Part shown: positions 1 through 12,213 of the stretch, piece after piece
How positions within the stretch are numbered: position 1 is the first letter of the stretch
How the letters are laid out: each line of letters starts with the position of its first letter
Origin: Hoyosella rhizosphaerae
GTDB taxonomy: Bacteria; Actinomycetota; Actinomycetes; Mycobacteriales; Mycobacteriaceae
NCBI RefSeq assembly: GCF_014643175.1
Contig: NZ_BMJH01000001.1
Location: forward strand, 1,339,926 to 1,403,925
DNA: 64,000 bases
Direction of reading: 5' to 3'
Translations under genes and position numbers: made by a program
Notes under the pieces: generated by a model
Told to the model about the DNA's origin: nothing
Databases searched by the model: none
Seen by the model: only the letters and a program-made list of their open reading frames with translations

Positions 1-81
1 TTCCGCGGGAATCTCCCCCTCATTCCAGGGTAATTGCCAGATCTCAAATTGGTGACGATCGCGACACACCCCCCTCTGTCA

Positions 82-95
82 TGTAATGCATTACA
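82..95. promoter_or_regulatory. 14-bp perfect palindrome upstream of glnX
   Basis: TGTAATGCATTACA is a perfect inverted repeat about 90 bases before the glnX start. Its size and form fit an operator for a dimeric regulator. The regulator is unknown, and the site could instead serve a gene to the left of the window. Confidence 0.4.
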
Positions 96-186
96 CACGG
101 TGGAAGATGAAGGATAAAGAACCGGTTTGCGAACACAACCGTGGAACGCGAACTGTCGGCGCGAACTGATGGGGAGGTGTGGCGCG

Positions 187-1629
187 ATGCCCAAATCATC
201 GGGCGCGCAGAAACACGAACCGGCATCGTTCGGGTTCAACCGATTCGGTATCGACCCGTCCGCTCCACAACCGCCCTCCGGTCAGGGCGAGCCGGAATGG
301 CTCATGCCCAAGGCCCGAAAACCCAGCGCTCGAAAGTACGCAAAGTATTACCCGAACCAGGCGAATGTTGTGAGTGACATCGCCTCGTCGAGCCCAGGGA
401 AACTTGTCCTCGCTGCTTTCGCTTTGATCTTGCTGTGTATTGGAGCAGGGGCGGTCACGGCATCATCGATCACCACGCGGCAGGATCAACTCGATGCCCT
501 CATCGCCAATACGGAGCCGATCGCCAGTTCGGCACTTGAGCTCTACAGCGCGTTGTCGATTGCTGATGCTGCAGCCAGCACCGCATTCGTTTTCGGGGGA
601 ATCGAACCGGACGACCTCAGGGACCGGTATTTGCGGGCGAACTTCGACGCGGCCCGTTCGATCGTCAACGCTTCGTCCCAAGTTGGCGATGATGATGGGC
701 AAGCCCAGCAGCTTTTGTCAGAAATCTCCATGCACCTACCTCTGTATGCTGGGTTAATCGAGAGTGCCCGATCAAACAATCGAGTAGGCAACCCGGTCGG
801 CGCCGCGTACCTCAACGAGGCGTCGCACATGATGCGCACACGAGTACTTCCCCAGTCTGAGGACCTGTACCGGACGCAAGCTCAGAAGGTTGCAGACTCG
901 CACGCCACGTTCATTCATCCGCCATGGGCCGCGATCGCCACCGTCTTAGTGGTAGTGCTGATCCTTATCGGCGCGCAGATACGGTTGTCTCGAAAAACCC
1001 AGCGCACCCTGAATTTTGGGTGGGTGGTCGCAACTCTCGTGATGATCCTGGTCTTAATGTGGCTGCTCACGGTTGGGCTTTTTTCGCGCGCTGAAGCCAA
1101 CCGTGCACTAAACGAAGGAATCCGCCCACTAGACAAACTCGCTACTACCCGCATCCTCGCTCAACAGGCTCGCGCAGACGAAACACTCGGGCTTGCAAGG
1201 CGGGGCGAGGCCAGCGATATCGAAGCTAGCTTTTCTCGTGCTTCCGAAGCGGTGGCAGAGAACCTGTCCGCACTACAAGGCGACGATCGAATTTCTTCTG
1301 GCCGAGACGAGATTAATGCTGCAATTGCTGCCCACGATGGGTGGAGGCAGGCTCACGACCGGATGGCTGTGCTGTACAGCGCAGGTGATCACATTGGGGC
1401 TTCGCGTATCGCCGTCGGCGGAGGGGAGTTTGATTCCACTGCCCAGTTTGCAGCTCTCGACGACGCGCTGAGTGAGGGAATTGTCGCCACACGCGCGGAA
1501 GTTCGCACGGCCATCTTCCGCACTCGCAATGCTCTAGTGTTCGCTGCGGGCGGTGTTATCGCGCTGTCAGTCATCGCAGGCCTTGCTGTTGCCGGTGGGG
1601 TATGGCCACGACTCAGGGAGTATCAGTGA
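187..1629 (+). CDS. glnX: GlnX-like membrane sensor protein
   Basis: This 480-residue membrane protein is the first gene of a glnX-glnH-pknG operon. Four hydrophobic segments lie near residues 73-93, 245-268, 276-300 and 449-471, with exported loops between segments 1-2 and 3-4. In M. tuberculosis GlnX links the extracytoplasmic amino-acid-binding protein GlnH to the kinase PknG for aspartate/glutamate sensing; the same role here is inferred from gene order and topology. The ATG at 187 is chosen because GGGAGGTG lies at 172-179. In-frame upstream TTG 127 and ATG 169 lack a comparable site. The stop overlaps the next start (GTGA), which suggests translational coupling. The N-terminal 70 residues are polar and rich in Pro, Lys and Arg, so probably cytoplasmic. 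Confidence 0.85.
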   Translation: MPKSSGAQKHEPASFGFNRFGIDPSAPQPPSGQGEPEWLMPKARKPSARKYAKYYPNQANVVSDIASSSPGKLVLAAFALILLCIGAGAVTASSITTRQDQLDALIANTEPIASSALELYSALSIADAAASTAFVFGGIEPDDLRDRYLRANFDAARSIVNASSQVGDDDGQAQQLLSEISMHLPLYAGLIESARSNNRVGNPVGAAYLNEASHMMRTRVLPQSEDLYRTQAQKVADSHATFIHPPWAAIATVLVVVLILIGAQIRLSRKTQRTLNFGWVVATLVMILVLMWLLTVGLFSRAEANRALNEGIRPLDKLATTRILAQQARADETLGLARRGEASDIEASFSRASEAVAENLSALQGDDRISSGRDEINAAIAAHDGWRQAHDRMAVLYSAGDHIGASRIAVGGGEFDSTAQFAALDDALSEGIVATRAEVRTAIFRTRNALVFAAGGVIALSVIAGLAVAGGVWPRLREYQ

Positions 1630-2618
1630 CGCGTATTGGTGCTCTGCGCAAGATCACGCTCGCCGCGGCGTTAGTAGTTGTTACCGCGACAAGTTGCGCA
1701 GCACCGTCAGAAGTGCCAGGGATCCCCCCGACGTATCCACCGTTACCGCTGCCGAGTGGCGCTGAAGTTGTGCCACACCCTGCGACGGTCGAGCCGCCGC
1801 CGAGTCTCGATTGCGACCCGACCGCCAGCCTGCGGCCGTCGGCTCCCAACCCGCCGCCGGGGGAACTTCCGCCCGACAACCCTGTCGCTGAGATCTACGA
1901 ACGGGGGCGCCTCATCGTCGGGCTCGATGCGGGTAGCAACCTTTTCAGCTTCCGCGATCCGATTTCTGGGGATTTGGTTGGATTCGATGTGGATATTGCC
2001 CGGGAGATCGCACGTGATATTTTCGGCGACCCCGATCGGGTGGAATTTGAAATCCTGACGTCGGCCCAACGCATTTCTGCGCTCGAAAGTTCGCAAGTTG
2101 ATGTGGTTGTCAAGACGATGACCATTACGTGTGAGCGTCGGGAACTTGTTGAGTTCTCTACCGCGTACTTTCAGGCGTATCAACGCATTCTGACGGTGAG
2201 CGGCTCAGGCATCAGTAGCGCGGAAGATCTGGCGGACCGTACTGTCTGCGTGGTCAAGGGCACCACTTCCCTGACGCGTATCCAGCGCTTGCAGCCAAAG
2301 GCCACTGTGCTCGGTGTGGCCTCATGGGCAGATTGCCTCGTGGCTTTACAACAGCAACAGGCCGATGCCATCTCAACTGACGATTCGATCCTCGGTGGAC
2401 TCAATGCACAGGACCCGTACCTTGAAATCGTTGGTGGCTTCCTCAGTTCCGAACCCTACGGGGTTGGCGTGAACCTCAATAACCCCGATCTTGTGCGATT
2501 TGTTAACAACACGCTCGAACGGATACGGGCGGACGGCACGTGGAATCAGTTCTATCAACAGTGGTTATCGGTGCTCGGGCCGTCCCCGGGGCCGCCGCCA
2601 GCCCGGTACCGAGACTGA
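1626..2618 (+). CDS. glnH: GlnH, amino-acid-binding lipoprotein
   Basis: This is a solute-binding protein (SBP family 3) of 330 residues. A signal peptide leads to a lipobox (TATSC, Cys24 from the GTG), so it should be anchored on the outer face of the membrane. The mature protein starts with a Pro-rich linker and then the binding fold (IVGLDAGSNLFSFRDP, GFDVDIAREIARDIFG, VVVKTMTIT). In mycobacteria it delivers the aspartate/glutamate signal to GlnX and PknG. No ABC permease or ATPase gene is adjacent, so a sensor role is more likely than uptake. GTG 1626 overlaps the glnX stop and is preceded by GGGAG at 1616-1620. ATG 1602 is the alternative start. Confidence 0.88.
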   Translation: MTRIGALRKITLAAALVVVTATSCAAPSEVPGIPPTYPPLPLPSGAEVVPHPATVEPPPSLDCDPTASLRPSAPNPPPGELPPDNPVAEIYERGRLIVGLDAGSNLFSFRDPISGDLVGFDVDIAREIARDIFGDPDRVEFEILTSAQRISALESSQVDVVVKTMTITCERRELVEFSTAYFQAYQRILTVSGSGISSAEDLADRTVCVVKGTTSLTRIQRLQPKATVLGVASWADCLVALQQQQADAISTDDSILGGLNAQDPYLEIVGGFLSSEPYGVGVNLNNPDLVRFVNNTLERIRADGTWNQFYQQWLSVLGPSPGPPPARYRD

Positions 2619-2646
2619 CCCCCCCCCGACGAGCACCCCAGGTTGA

Positions 2647-5076
<2,430 letters not shown>

Positions 5077-5078
5077 GC

Positions 5079-5101
5079 AGCATCGCCTGAGCTGCGATGC
5101 T
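5079..5101. terminator. Hairpin after pknG
   Basis: An 8-bp perfect stem (AGCATCGC/GCGATGCT) with a 7-base loop lies 2 bases after the pknG stop and just before the end of the opposing ORF. There is no strong T tract. It may act as a bidirectional terminator. Confidence 0.55.
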
Positions 5102-5103
5102 TA

Positions 5104-5307
5104 CTACCAGTCGGTTGCTTTTTGAAAGTGGAGGGTTCCGCCCTCGTCTGGGCTGAAACCTGTGACCGCGCCTGCGTGCCACACCATTTCCACGGGCGCC
5201 CAATCGCCGGACGAAACCGTCTCGCCCGTTCGCACGTCGATTACCTGTGATCCGGCGGAACTCGCGACATACGCCATGTCATCGTGCACCGTAAGAATCA
5301 CGCCCAC
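5104..5307 (-). CDS. Small hypothetical protein, propeller-blade-like
   Basis: This is a 67-residue ORF of unknown function. The segments MAYVASSAGSQVIDVRTGE and AGAVTGFSPDEGGTLHF look like one or two blades of a PQQ/WD-type beta-propeller. That makes it either a tiny protein or the C-terminal remnant of a larger, lost propeller gene. The GTG at 5307 has a good GGAGG (5317-5321) nine bases upstream, so it may be translated. No signal peptide is visible. It sits between the end of pknG and the end of the MFS gene. Confidence 0.4.
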   Translation of the reverse strand: MGVILTVHDDMAYVASSAGSQVIDVRTGETVSSGDWAPVEMVWHAGAVTGFSPDEGGTLHFQKATDW

Positions 5308-5360
5308 CTCAAAAAACCTCCAACATCAGGTTCCGTTACCGGTCGCTTAGTGTACGTGTA

Positions 5361-6872
5361 TCAGGAATTAGCTGTGCCTGAATGTTCAGCGCCGTAGCCA
5401 TCCGGTCTGTGTGGCATAAACACCGCGAACGCGACGATAACAATGCCGAATACGACGCCCACACCGAATGCCCACTGCAGTCCGCCGACCAGCGCATCAA
5501 GTTCGTCCGAACCGCTGTCTTCCAGCGTCCTAGACCGTGTCGCCATGACCGTGATGACGATCGCGGTGCCCATCGCACCCGCCACCTGCTGAAGGGTGGC
5601 GAGGAGCGAACTACCGTGGGAGTACAAATGCGGCGGCAGTGCGCTCAGGCCGAGGGTAAACACCGGGGTGAACACTGCAGCTAGTGACACCAGGAGCACT
5701 ACGTGCGTGGCGATCACTGCGACCAAGGGCATACTCAAACTCACTTGCGACAAGATGATGAGTGCAGCCAACGCGCCTATGGCGCCGGGAAGCACCAATA
5801 GCCTCCCACCGAACTTGTCGAACCAACGCCCTACAACAGGACCCAACAAACCCATCGCGAGCCCTCCAGGCATCATCAGCAGGCCTGTCTCCAGCGGCGT
5901 AAGGTCCCGCGCATCTTGCAGGAAGAACGGGAACAACACCATCGCCCCGATCATTGCCATGAAGGCCACAGCCATCAGTCCCAGAGCCAACGCGTAAGTC
6001 CGGTACGTGATGGTGCGCAGATCGAGCAGAGGCGCACCTGCGCGTTGCAATACGACCTGACGCGCCGCGAACGCTCCTATACCAAGCAAGCCGAGCCCGA
6101 TCGTTGCGGCAGGGTGGAGGATTGGATTCTCCGCCCCGAGCTCGCTGAGCCCAAAGACCGTTGTGCCGAATCCCAACGCAGCGAGCACCACGCTTAGTCG
6201 ATCGAGTGGGCCGCTGTTGGTCTCCCCCACATTGGTGAGATACCGCAACCCTGCCGCGATGACCGCAACCGTGATGGGGAGGACCACAATGAAGATGAGC
6301 CTCCATGAGCCCACAGCGAGAATGAGTCCTGATACTGCTGGCCCCATGGCCGGAGCCACCGAGATTGCCAGCATGACGTTTCCCATCACGCGGCCGCGGT
6401 CCTCCTCTGGCACCACAGTCATCAGAGTTGTCATGAGCAGCGGCAGCATCACCGCAGTGCCCACGGCTTGAATGACGCGGCCTAGCAAAAGAACCTCAAA
6501 CATTGGTGCCGCAGCGGCAACCGTTGTCCCCACAAGGAACACCGCCATCGCGGACACAAATGCGGCGCGAGTCGACACTCGCTGCAGGAACCACCCGGTA
6601 GTAGGGATGACGACAGCCATAGTCAACATGAAGGCGGTGGTCAACCACTGCGCAGTGCGCTCCGGAATCTCGAATACCTTTGCTAGCTGCGGCAGCGCGT
6701 TGATCATGATTGTTTCATTGAGAATGACAATGAAGGTGGCCGCAACGAGCCAAAACAACACCTTTGGTACTTTTTTCTGCGCTGCACCTGCCGGACTCTG
6801 TGTCAGCGGCTCACTCGGTACTGACGCGACCGTACGGTCTAGATTGCTTTCGCGCACGAGGACGCCTTTCAC
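5361..6872 (-). CDS. MFS transporter, DHA2 (drug:H+ antiporter) family
   Basis: A 503-residue multi-pass protein whose sequence fits the DHA2 family with about 14 membrane segments. Visible hallmarks are NETIMINALPQLAK in segment 1, QWLTTAFMLTMAVVIPTTGW, LLLGRVIQAVGTAVMLPLL and the antiporter motif C region MLAISVAPAMGPAVSGLI. It probably exports hydrophobic or cationic compounds; the substrate cannot be read from sequence. No regulator gene is adjacent. The GTG at 6872 lacks an obvious ribosome-binding site. GTG 6857, with AAAGG before it, is a possible start that would shorten the protein by five residues. It separates ackA from pknG, which are neighbours in M. tuberculosis, so it may be an insertion. 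Confidence 0.85.
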   Translation of the reverse strand: MKGVLVRESNLDRTVASVPSEPLTQSPAGAAQKKVPKVLFWLVAATFIVILNETIMINALPQLAKVFEIPERTAQWLTTAFMLTMAVVIPTTGWFLQRVSTRAAFVSAMAVFLVGTTVAAAAPMFEVLLLGRVIQAVGTAVMLPLLMTTLMTVVPEEDRGRVMGNVMLAISVAPAMGPAVSGLILAVGSWRLIFIVVLPITVAVIAAGLRYLTNVGETNSGPLDRLSVVLAALGFGTTVFGLSELGAENPILHPAATIGLGLLGIGAFAARQVVLQRAGAPLLDLRTITYRTYALALGLMAVAFMAMIGAMVLFPFFLQDARDLTPLETGLLMMPGGLAMGLLGPVVGRWFDKFGGRLLVLPGAIGALAALIILSQVSLSMPLVAVIATHVVLLVSLAAVFTPVFTLGLSALPPHLYSHGSSLLATLQQVAGAMGTAIVITVMATRSRTLEDSGSDELDALVGGLQWAFGVGVVFGIVIVAFAVFMPHRPDGYGAEHSGTANS

Positions 6873-7033
6873 GGAGGACGGAATCAGATTTCTGCGCTGT
6901 CCTCCGCTGCCTCAGTCGGCCCAGTGGTGCGCGTGAAGTAACCATAGGCACCGACGCCGAGGCCACGCAATGCAATTTTTGACACACTGTCGCTTGGCTT
7001 CGTAGCTATCCGCACCGAGAATCACCTCAAGCG

Positions 7034-8221
7034 CTACACCATGTCCCACGCCGCCAGCGCAATCGCCAGTTCTTCATTCGTTGGAACGACAAGTACGGCC
7101 ACGGCGCTGTCGGGTGTTGAAATCATACGAGGTCCCTTTACCCGCTCCGCGTTGGCCGCAGAATCGACTGCGATACCGAGGCGTTCAAGCCCAGCAAGCG
7201 CATCGGCCCTCACCTGTGGTGCATTTTCGCCGACCCCAGCGGTGAACGTAATGACGTCGACACCGCCCATTTCAAGCATGTACGCGCCCACGTACTTTCG
7301 CAGCCGGTGAATGTATACGTCATACGTGAGCTTGGCTTGCTCATCGCCCTGGCTTATCAATTCGCTCAGTGCGCGGAAGTCGTTGACACCCGACAACCCT
7401 TTAAGTCCAGACTGACGGTTGAGTAGCTGATCAAGTTCGTCAACGCTGTATCCGCCCACCCGGAGAAGGTGCAATAGCGCCCCGGGGTCGATGTCACCTG
7501 ACCGCGTGCCCATGACAAGACCTTCGAGCGGGGTCAGACCCATCGTGGTGTCCACCGCCTGGCCTGCCTGCACCGCCGACGCGGACGCGCCATTGCCGAG
7601 GTGAAGCACGATCTGGTTAATGCTGTCGTACGGTTTTCCGAGGAATTCGGCCGCCCGCCGTGACACATATTCGTGTGACGTGCCGTGGAAGCCATAACGC
7701 TGGATTCCATGCTTTTCTGCAACGGCGGAATCAATTGCGTAGGTTTTTGCTGCTTGGGGCAAAGTATGAAAGAAGGCTGTGTCGAAAACTGCAACGTGGG
7801 GAACGTCTGGGAGCATCCGTCGAGCTACTTCGATGCCCAGCAAGTTCGGCGGGTTGTGCAGCGGCGCCAGAGTGGACAGTTTTTCAACAGTTCTGACCAC
7901 GTCATCAGTGATGATTGTCGGCTGGGAGAAGACAGTGCCGCCGTGTACAACACGGTGCCCGACTGCAACGATATTCCAGTCCGAGAGGGAGCCGCCGTCG
8001 CGCGAGAACATGTCGAAGGCAAGCCGCAGCCCATCGTCGTGATCAGCAATGTTGGTCGTCTCTTCGACGTTTCCGTGCGTGTCACTGTGGTTGATAACGC
8101 CGTCAGATTCACCGATTCGTTCCACCACCCCGTTCGCCAGTGGGGTTCCCGCGACCGGGTCGATCAGCTGGTACTTAATCGACGACGAACCGGAGTTAAT
8201 GACAAGCACTGTGCGAGGCAT
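7034..8221 (-). CDS. ackA: Acetate kinase
   Basis: It interconverts acetyl phosphate plus ADP with acetate plus ATP, completing the Pta-AckA route. Family motifs are all present: [12 protein letters not shown] at the N-terminus, [32 protein letters not shown] and [11 protein letters not shown]. The protein has 395 residues, the normal size. ATG 8221 is preferred because AGGGTGA lies five bases before it; GTG 8230 would add three residues. It follows pta after about 10 bases, so the two are probably co-transcribed as pta-ackA. Confidence 0.97.
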   Translation of the reverse strand: MPRTVLVINSGSSSIKYQLIDPVAGTPLANGVVERIGESDGVINHSDTHGNVEETTNIADHDDGLRLAFDMFSRDGGSLSDWNIVAVGHRVVHGGTVFSQPTIITDDVVRTVEKLSTLAPLHNPPNLLGIEVARRMLPDVPHVAVFDTAFFHTLPQAAKTYAIDSAVAEKHGIQRYGFHGTSHEYVSRRAAEFLGKPYDSINQIVLHLGNGASASAVQAGQAVDTTMGLTPLEGLVMGTRSGDIDPGALLHLLRVGGYSVDELDQLLNRQSGLKGLSGVNDFRALSELISQGDEQAKLTYDVYIHRLRKYVGAYMLEMGGVDVITFTAGVGENAPQVRADALAGLERLGIAVDSAANAERVKGPRMISTPDSAVAVLVVPTNEELAIALAAWDMV

Positions 8222-8231
8222 TCTGGTCACC

Positions 8232-10289
8232 CTATTTCTGAGCCTGAATGGCGGTAATAGCGACGGTGTTCACGATGTCTTGCACCAAAGCGCCGCGCGA
8301 AAGGTCGTTTACTGGCTTGTTGAGGCCCTGCAAAACCGGGCCGATAGCAACCGCACCGGCGCTGCGCTGAACAGCTTTGTAGGTGTTGTTTCCCGTGTTC
8401 AGATCGGGGAACACCAGGACTGTCGCCTGGCCTGCCACGGGCGAGTCAGGTGCCTTTGACCGCGCTACTGACGGTTCCACTGCCGCGTCGTATTGAATGG
8501 GCCCGTCCACCAAAATGTCGGGGCGCCGTTCACGCACCAGTTGGGTGGCTTCCCGAACCTTGTCTACGTCCGCGCCCGAGCCTGAGTCGCCCGTTGAGTA
8601 CGACAGCATCGCAACCTTGGGGTCAATCCCGAATTGCGCAGCGGTTTCCGCTGAGGAAATCGCAATGTCTGAAAGTTGCTCGGCCGTTGGCATTGGCACT
8701 ACTGCGCAGTCACCGTAGGCGAGCACCTTATCGGCTAGACACATGAGAAAGATGCTCGACACCGTGGAGCATTCCGGAACGGTTTTGATCACTTCAAATG
8801 CCGGCCGGATGGTGTGCGCAGTGGTGTGCACAGCGCCGGACACCATGCCATCCGCGATATCCATGTGCACCATCATGGTGCCGAAATAGGCAACGTCGAC
8901 CATCATTTCGCGGGCCCGTTCTTCGGTCATGCCTTTATGCGCACGCACGCTGGCGTACTCGGCCGCGAATTTCTCGAGCAGTTCCGAAGTAGCCGGATTG
9001 ATGACGCGCGCCTCAGCCAAGTCAAGCCCAAGTTCGGCCGCGCGTTTGCGGACAGACGTCTCCTCCCCAAGCAGGGTGAGGTCAACAACTTCACGCTGCA
9101 AAAGCCGTGATGCCGCCCGCAGAATCCTGTCATCCGTCGCCTCGGGCAGGACGATGTGTTTCCGATCGGCGCGCGCTCGGTCTAGCAACTGGTACTCGAA
9201 CATCTGCGGCGTCATCACAGATGGCATATCGAGCCGCAATTGTTCCAGCAAGTTCGGGGCATGCACGTGCTTCTCCATAAGCCCCAGCGCGGTGTCCACC
9301 TTTCGCTGAGAACCCACGCCTACCCGACCACGGGTTTCCGCTGCGATACTTGCGGTCTTGAACGTCCCGTAGTCCGTGGTAATGATTGGCAGTTTAGGTT
9401 TCAGACCTTCCACCAGCGCCGCAATACTGCGATGCGGCAAAAGCCCACCATTAAAGATGATTCCCGCAAGCGACGGAAAACCATCCGCCTCATGAGCATT
9501 GACTAATGCCAAAAGAACATCGGAGCGGTCAGCCGGGGCGATCACAGCCGCGCCTTCCTGAAGCCGCTCAAGCAGGTGCTCCGCCGTCATCGCACCAACA
9601 AGCACCGCCGTCGCTTCACGTTGCAGAAGTTCAGGATCACCGCTGTAATGCTCACCGTTAAGCGAATCGAGAAGTTCTTGCATCGTGGGCGAAATCATCA
9701 AGGGCACCTCCGGCAGCGCCCACGACGAAACTCCCGTTTCTTGCAGCGCCTTCACTACTGATTCGAGCTCGCTCGGGTTACACCGGTTGGCGATGATAGC
9801 GACCGTGTGCGCCCGCGCATGCCGTAGCTCACCCAAACACAAATCGGCTGCTTGTCGAATCGTCTCCGGGGTACGTCCGCTACCACTGAGCGCAAGAATG
9901 ACCGGCGCATTCAGGTTCACAGCAACTCGAGCGTTGAACGTCAACTCGGTTGGACTCACGACATCGGTGTAGTCCGAACCGACGATGACCACGGCGTCGC
10001 ATTGCTGGGCTACGACGTGGTACTTGCGCACAATCTCAGCTAGCGCAGCCTCCGGATCGCGGTGTACGTCCGAATACGTCACGCCCACGCATTGCTCATA
10101 GTCCAAATCGGCAGTGGTGTGCTCAAGAAGCAACTCGAGAATGTAGTCCGCATCGTCCCCAGCTCGGGCGACCGGACGGAAGACGCCAACCCGCGCGGCG
10201 CTCGCAGCAAGGAAGTGCAAGACCCCCAAAGCGATTGTGGACTTTCCGGTATCTCCGGACGGCGACGCAATATACACACTCGACGGCAT
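8232..10289 (-). CDS. pta: Phosphate acetyltransferase
   Basis: It interconverts acetyl-CoA and acetyl phosphate. This is the long (685-residue) form. An N-terminal P-loop-type domain ([11 protein letters not shown], residues 7-17) is followed by a DRTGG-like middle region. The catalytic PTA_PTB domain occupies the C-terminal half, beginning near [18 protein letters not shown] and including [18 protein letters not shown] and [18 protein letters not shown] 10289 is chosen because the ORF extension to 10352 is not family-like and [12 protein letters not shown] matches the usual start. It is the first gene of pta-ackA and is divergent from the CYP153 operon across about 146 bases. Confidence 0.96.
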   Translation of the reverse strand: MPSSVYIASPSGDTGKSTIALGVLHFLAASAARVGVFRPVARAGDDADYILELLLEHTTADLDYEQCVGVTYSDVHRDPEAALAEIVRKYHVVAQQCDAVVIVGSDYTDVVSPTELTFNARVAVNLNAPVILALSGSGRTPETIRQAADLCLGELRHARAHTVAIIANRCNPSELESVVKALQETGVSSWALPEVPLMISPTMQELLDSLNGEHYSGDPELLQREATAVLVGAMTAEHLLERLQEGAAVIAPADRSDVLLALVNAHEADGFPSLAGIIFNGGLLPHRSIAALVEGLKPKLPIITTDYGTFKTASIAAETRGRVGVGSQRKVDTALGLMEKHVHAPNLLEQLRLDMPSVMTPQMFEYQLLDRARADRKHIVLPEATDDRILRAASRLLQREVVDLTLLGEETSVRKRAAELGLDLAEARVINPATSELLEKFAAEYASVRAHKGMTEERAREMMVDVAYFGTMMVHMDIADGMVSGAVHTTAHTIRPAFEVIKTVPECSTVSSIFLMCLADKVLAYGDCAVVPMPTAEQLSDIAISSAETAAQFGIDPKVAMLSYSTGDSGSGADVDKVREATQLVRERRPDILVDGPIQYDAAVEPSVARSKAPDSPVAGQATVLVFPDLNTGNNTYKAVQRSAGAVAIGPVLQGLNKPVNDLSRGALVQDIVNTVAITAIQAQK

Positions 10290-10435
10290 GCACCCATTCT
10301 TACGCGAACCAAGCGAAATCGCGCACTTTGCGGTCGTTTTTGTCGGCCTCAATTCTCATCTGGCCTCGGTGCAAGATTCGCGGATAGTGACAGTTCCTCG
10401 CCCTCACGCGCACAACCAACCATAGGATGAGGAGT

Positions 10436-10756
10436 ATGGGAACGATCACATTCATTTCACACGACGGCGAAGAGACTGAGGTCGAGATCGTCGAGGGACA
10501 GTCGCTGATGCAGCTCGCGACCAATAACGGCCTCGCGGGCATTGATGGCGACTGCGGAGGCGAAGCAGCCTGCGGCACTTGTCACATCATTCTCGAAGCC
10601 GAGTGGTTCAGCAAAACCGGCGACCAGAGCGACGACGAGGCTCAGATGCTCGACCTAACACCTGAGCGGGTCGCCACTTCACGTCTTTCGTGTCAAATCA
10701 AGGCCACCGAGGCCATGGACGGGATGATCGTTCATCTCCCCGAATTCCAGATGTAA
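10436..10756 (+). CDS. [2Fe-2S] ferredoxin of the CYP153 system
   Basis: A 106-residue adrenodoxin/putidaredoxin-type ferredoxin. Cluster ligands are Cys40, Cys46, Cys49 and Cys86 in the spacing C-x5-C-x2-C-x36-C (DCGGEAACGTC ... LSC). It should carry electrons from the reductase at 12214-13461 to the P450 at 10795-12210. ATG 10436 is chosen with AGGA eight bases upstream; ATG 10427 would add three residues. It is the first gene of a three-gene operon. Confidence 0.95.
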   Translation: MGTITFISHDGEETEVEIVEGQSLMQLATNNGLAGIDGDCGGEAACGTCHIILEAEWFSKTGDQSDDEAQMLDLTPERVATSRLSCQIKATEAMDGMIVHLPEFQM

Positions 10757-10794
10757 ATCCCGTACAAGCTTCAAGCTACGACGAGGTAGGCGCA

Positions 10795-12210
10795 ATGAAC
10801 AAGATTTTCTCCCCGGTAAAGAACAAAGTTTTCTACCCGGTCAAGAACAAGGTCGAGCAGGTTGTCCCTCTCGACGTACTGGTCAAGGGGTCGCATCTTT
10901 ACAACAAGGCGCGCCGGGTCGTTGACCCGCGCGAGCGCTCGCCTATCTTCGTTGAAACGCCAATCCCCGACGGCGCCACCATTCCACTGGCCGATATCGA
11001 CATGAGCAACCCGTTCCTGTACCGACAGGGGCAGTGGGAATCACACTTCAAGCGCCTGCGGGACGAATCGCCGGTGCACCACCAGACGAAGGGCCCATTC
11101 GGCCCGTTCTGGTCGGTTACGCGCTACGAGGACATCCTCGCGATGGACAAGGACCACCACCTGTTCTCGGCCGAGCCCGACATCATCATCGGTAAGTTCC
11201 CCGCCGGCTTCGACATCAAAATGTTCATCGCCATGGACCCGCCTCAGCACGACATTCAGCGCGCTGCGGTCCAGCCAGTGGTCGCGCCGCAAAACCTCAA
11301 GGAACTGGAAGGGCTGATCCGATCCCGCGTCCAGGAGGTACTCGACGAACTCCCGGTCGGCGAACCGTTCGACTGGGTCGACAACGTATCGATCGAACTG
11401 ACCGGCCGCATGCTCGCCACGCTGCTCGACTACCCTTATGAGCTGCGACGCGAGCTCACGGTGATCTCCGACTTGGCTTCGGGCGTGCCGGGCGCGACGG
11501 GTGGCACGTCTGACCTCGACGAGGTGTTCACCAAGTGCCGACCAATTCTGCGCAGAGTTTTGCAACTTTGGGAGCAGAAGAAGGCGCGCATCGCTGCGGG
11601 CGAGGCTCCCGGGTATGACCTGATCAGCCTGCTGCTGGCCGACGAGAACACCCAAGACATGATCGAACGCCGTCCGATGGAGTTCCTCGGTAACTGCGTG
11701 CTGCTCGTCATCGGCGGCAATGACACGACCCGCAACTCAATGAGCGGTGGCGTGTATGCACTGAACAAGTTCCCAGACGAGTTCGCCAAGCTCAAAGCCA
11801 ACCCGAAACTGATCCCGAATATGGTGTCGGAGATAGTACGCTGGCAGACGCCCTTGGCATACATGGCGCGCCGGGCTAAAGAGGACACCGTCCTCGGCGG
11901 AAAGAACATTAAAAAGGGCGACAAGCTCATCATGTGGTATGCCTCAGCCAACCGCGACGAGCGCCACTTTGATAGCCCGGAAAAGCTCATCATCGACCGT
12001 AAAAACGCCCGCAACCACATCGCGTTTGGCTTCGGCGTGCACCGCTGCATGGGCAACCGTCTCGCTGAGATGCAGCTTCGCATCCTCTGGGAGGAACTGC
12101 TCGAACGGTTCGACGACATCAAGGTCGTCGAGGAACCCGAGATCGTGCAGTCAACCTTTGTGCGCGGCTACTCCAAGATGATGGTCGAGCTCACCAAGAA
12201 GCAGGCCTGA
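10795..12210 (+). CDS. CYP153: Cytochrome P450, CYP153 family (terminal alkane hydroxylase)
   Basis: This 471-residue P450 belongs to the CYP153 family, soluble enzymes that hydroxylate the terminal carbon of medium-chain alkanes and fatty acids. Family-typical stretches include FIAMDPPQHDIQRAAVQPVV, DWVDNVSIELTGRMLATL, the I-helix GGNDTTRNS (307-315), EIVRWQTPLAYMARRA and the heme loop FGFGVHRCMGNRLAEMQ with ligand Cys418. The start at 10795 has GAGGTAGG upstream. The N-terminus holds a short internal repeat (FSPVKNKV, FYPVKNKV). Genes for ferredoxin and reductase flank it with 38 and 3 bases between, so the operon encodes a complete electron chain. Substrate range cannot be read from sequence. 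Confidence 0.95.
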   Translation: MNKIFSPVKNKVFYPVKNKVEQVVPLDVLVKGSHLYNKARRVVDPRERSPIFVETPIPDGATIPLADIDMSNPFLYRQGQWESHFKRLRDESPVHHQTKGPFGPFWSVTRYEDILAMDKDHHLFSAEPDIIIGKFPAGFDIKMFIAMDPPQHDIQRAAVQPVVAPQNLKELEGLIRSRVQEVLDELPVGEPFDWVDNVSIELTGRMLATLLDYPYELRRELTVISDLASGVPGATGGTSDLDEVFTKCRPILRRVLQLWEQKKARIAAGEAPGYDLISLLLADENTQDMIERRPMEFLGNCVLLVIGGNDTTRNSMSGGVYALNKFPDEFAKLKANPKLIPNMVSEIVRWQTPLAYMARRAKEDTVLGGKNIKKGDKLIMWYASANRDERHFDSPEKLIIDRKNARNHIAFGFGVHRCMGNRLAEMQLRILWEELLERFDDIKVVEEPEIVQSTFVRGYSKMMVELTKKQA

Positions 12211-12213
12211 CAT

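Noticed and set aside
5611-6306. 231-residue ORF inside the MFS gene in another frame
   Set aside because: Shadow of a high-G+C gene. The MFS frame has clear family motifs.
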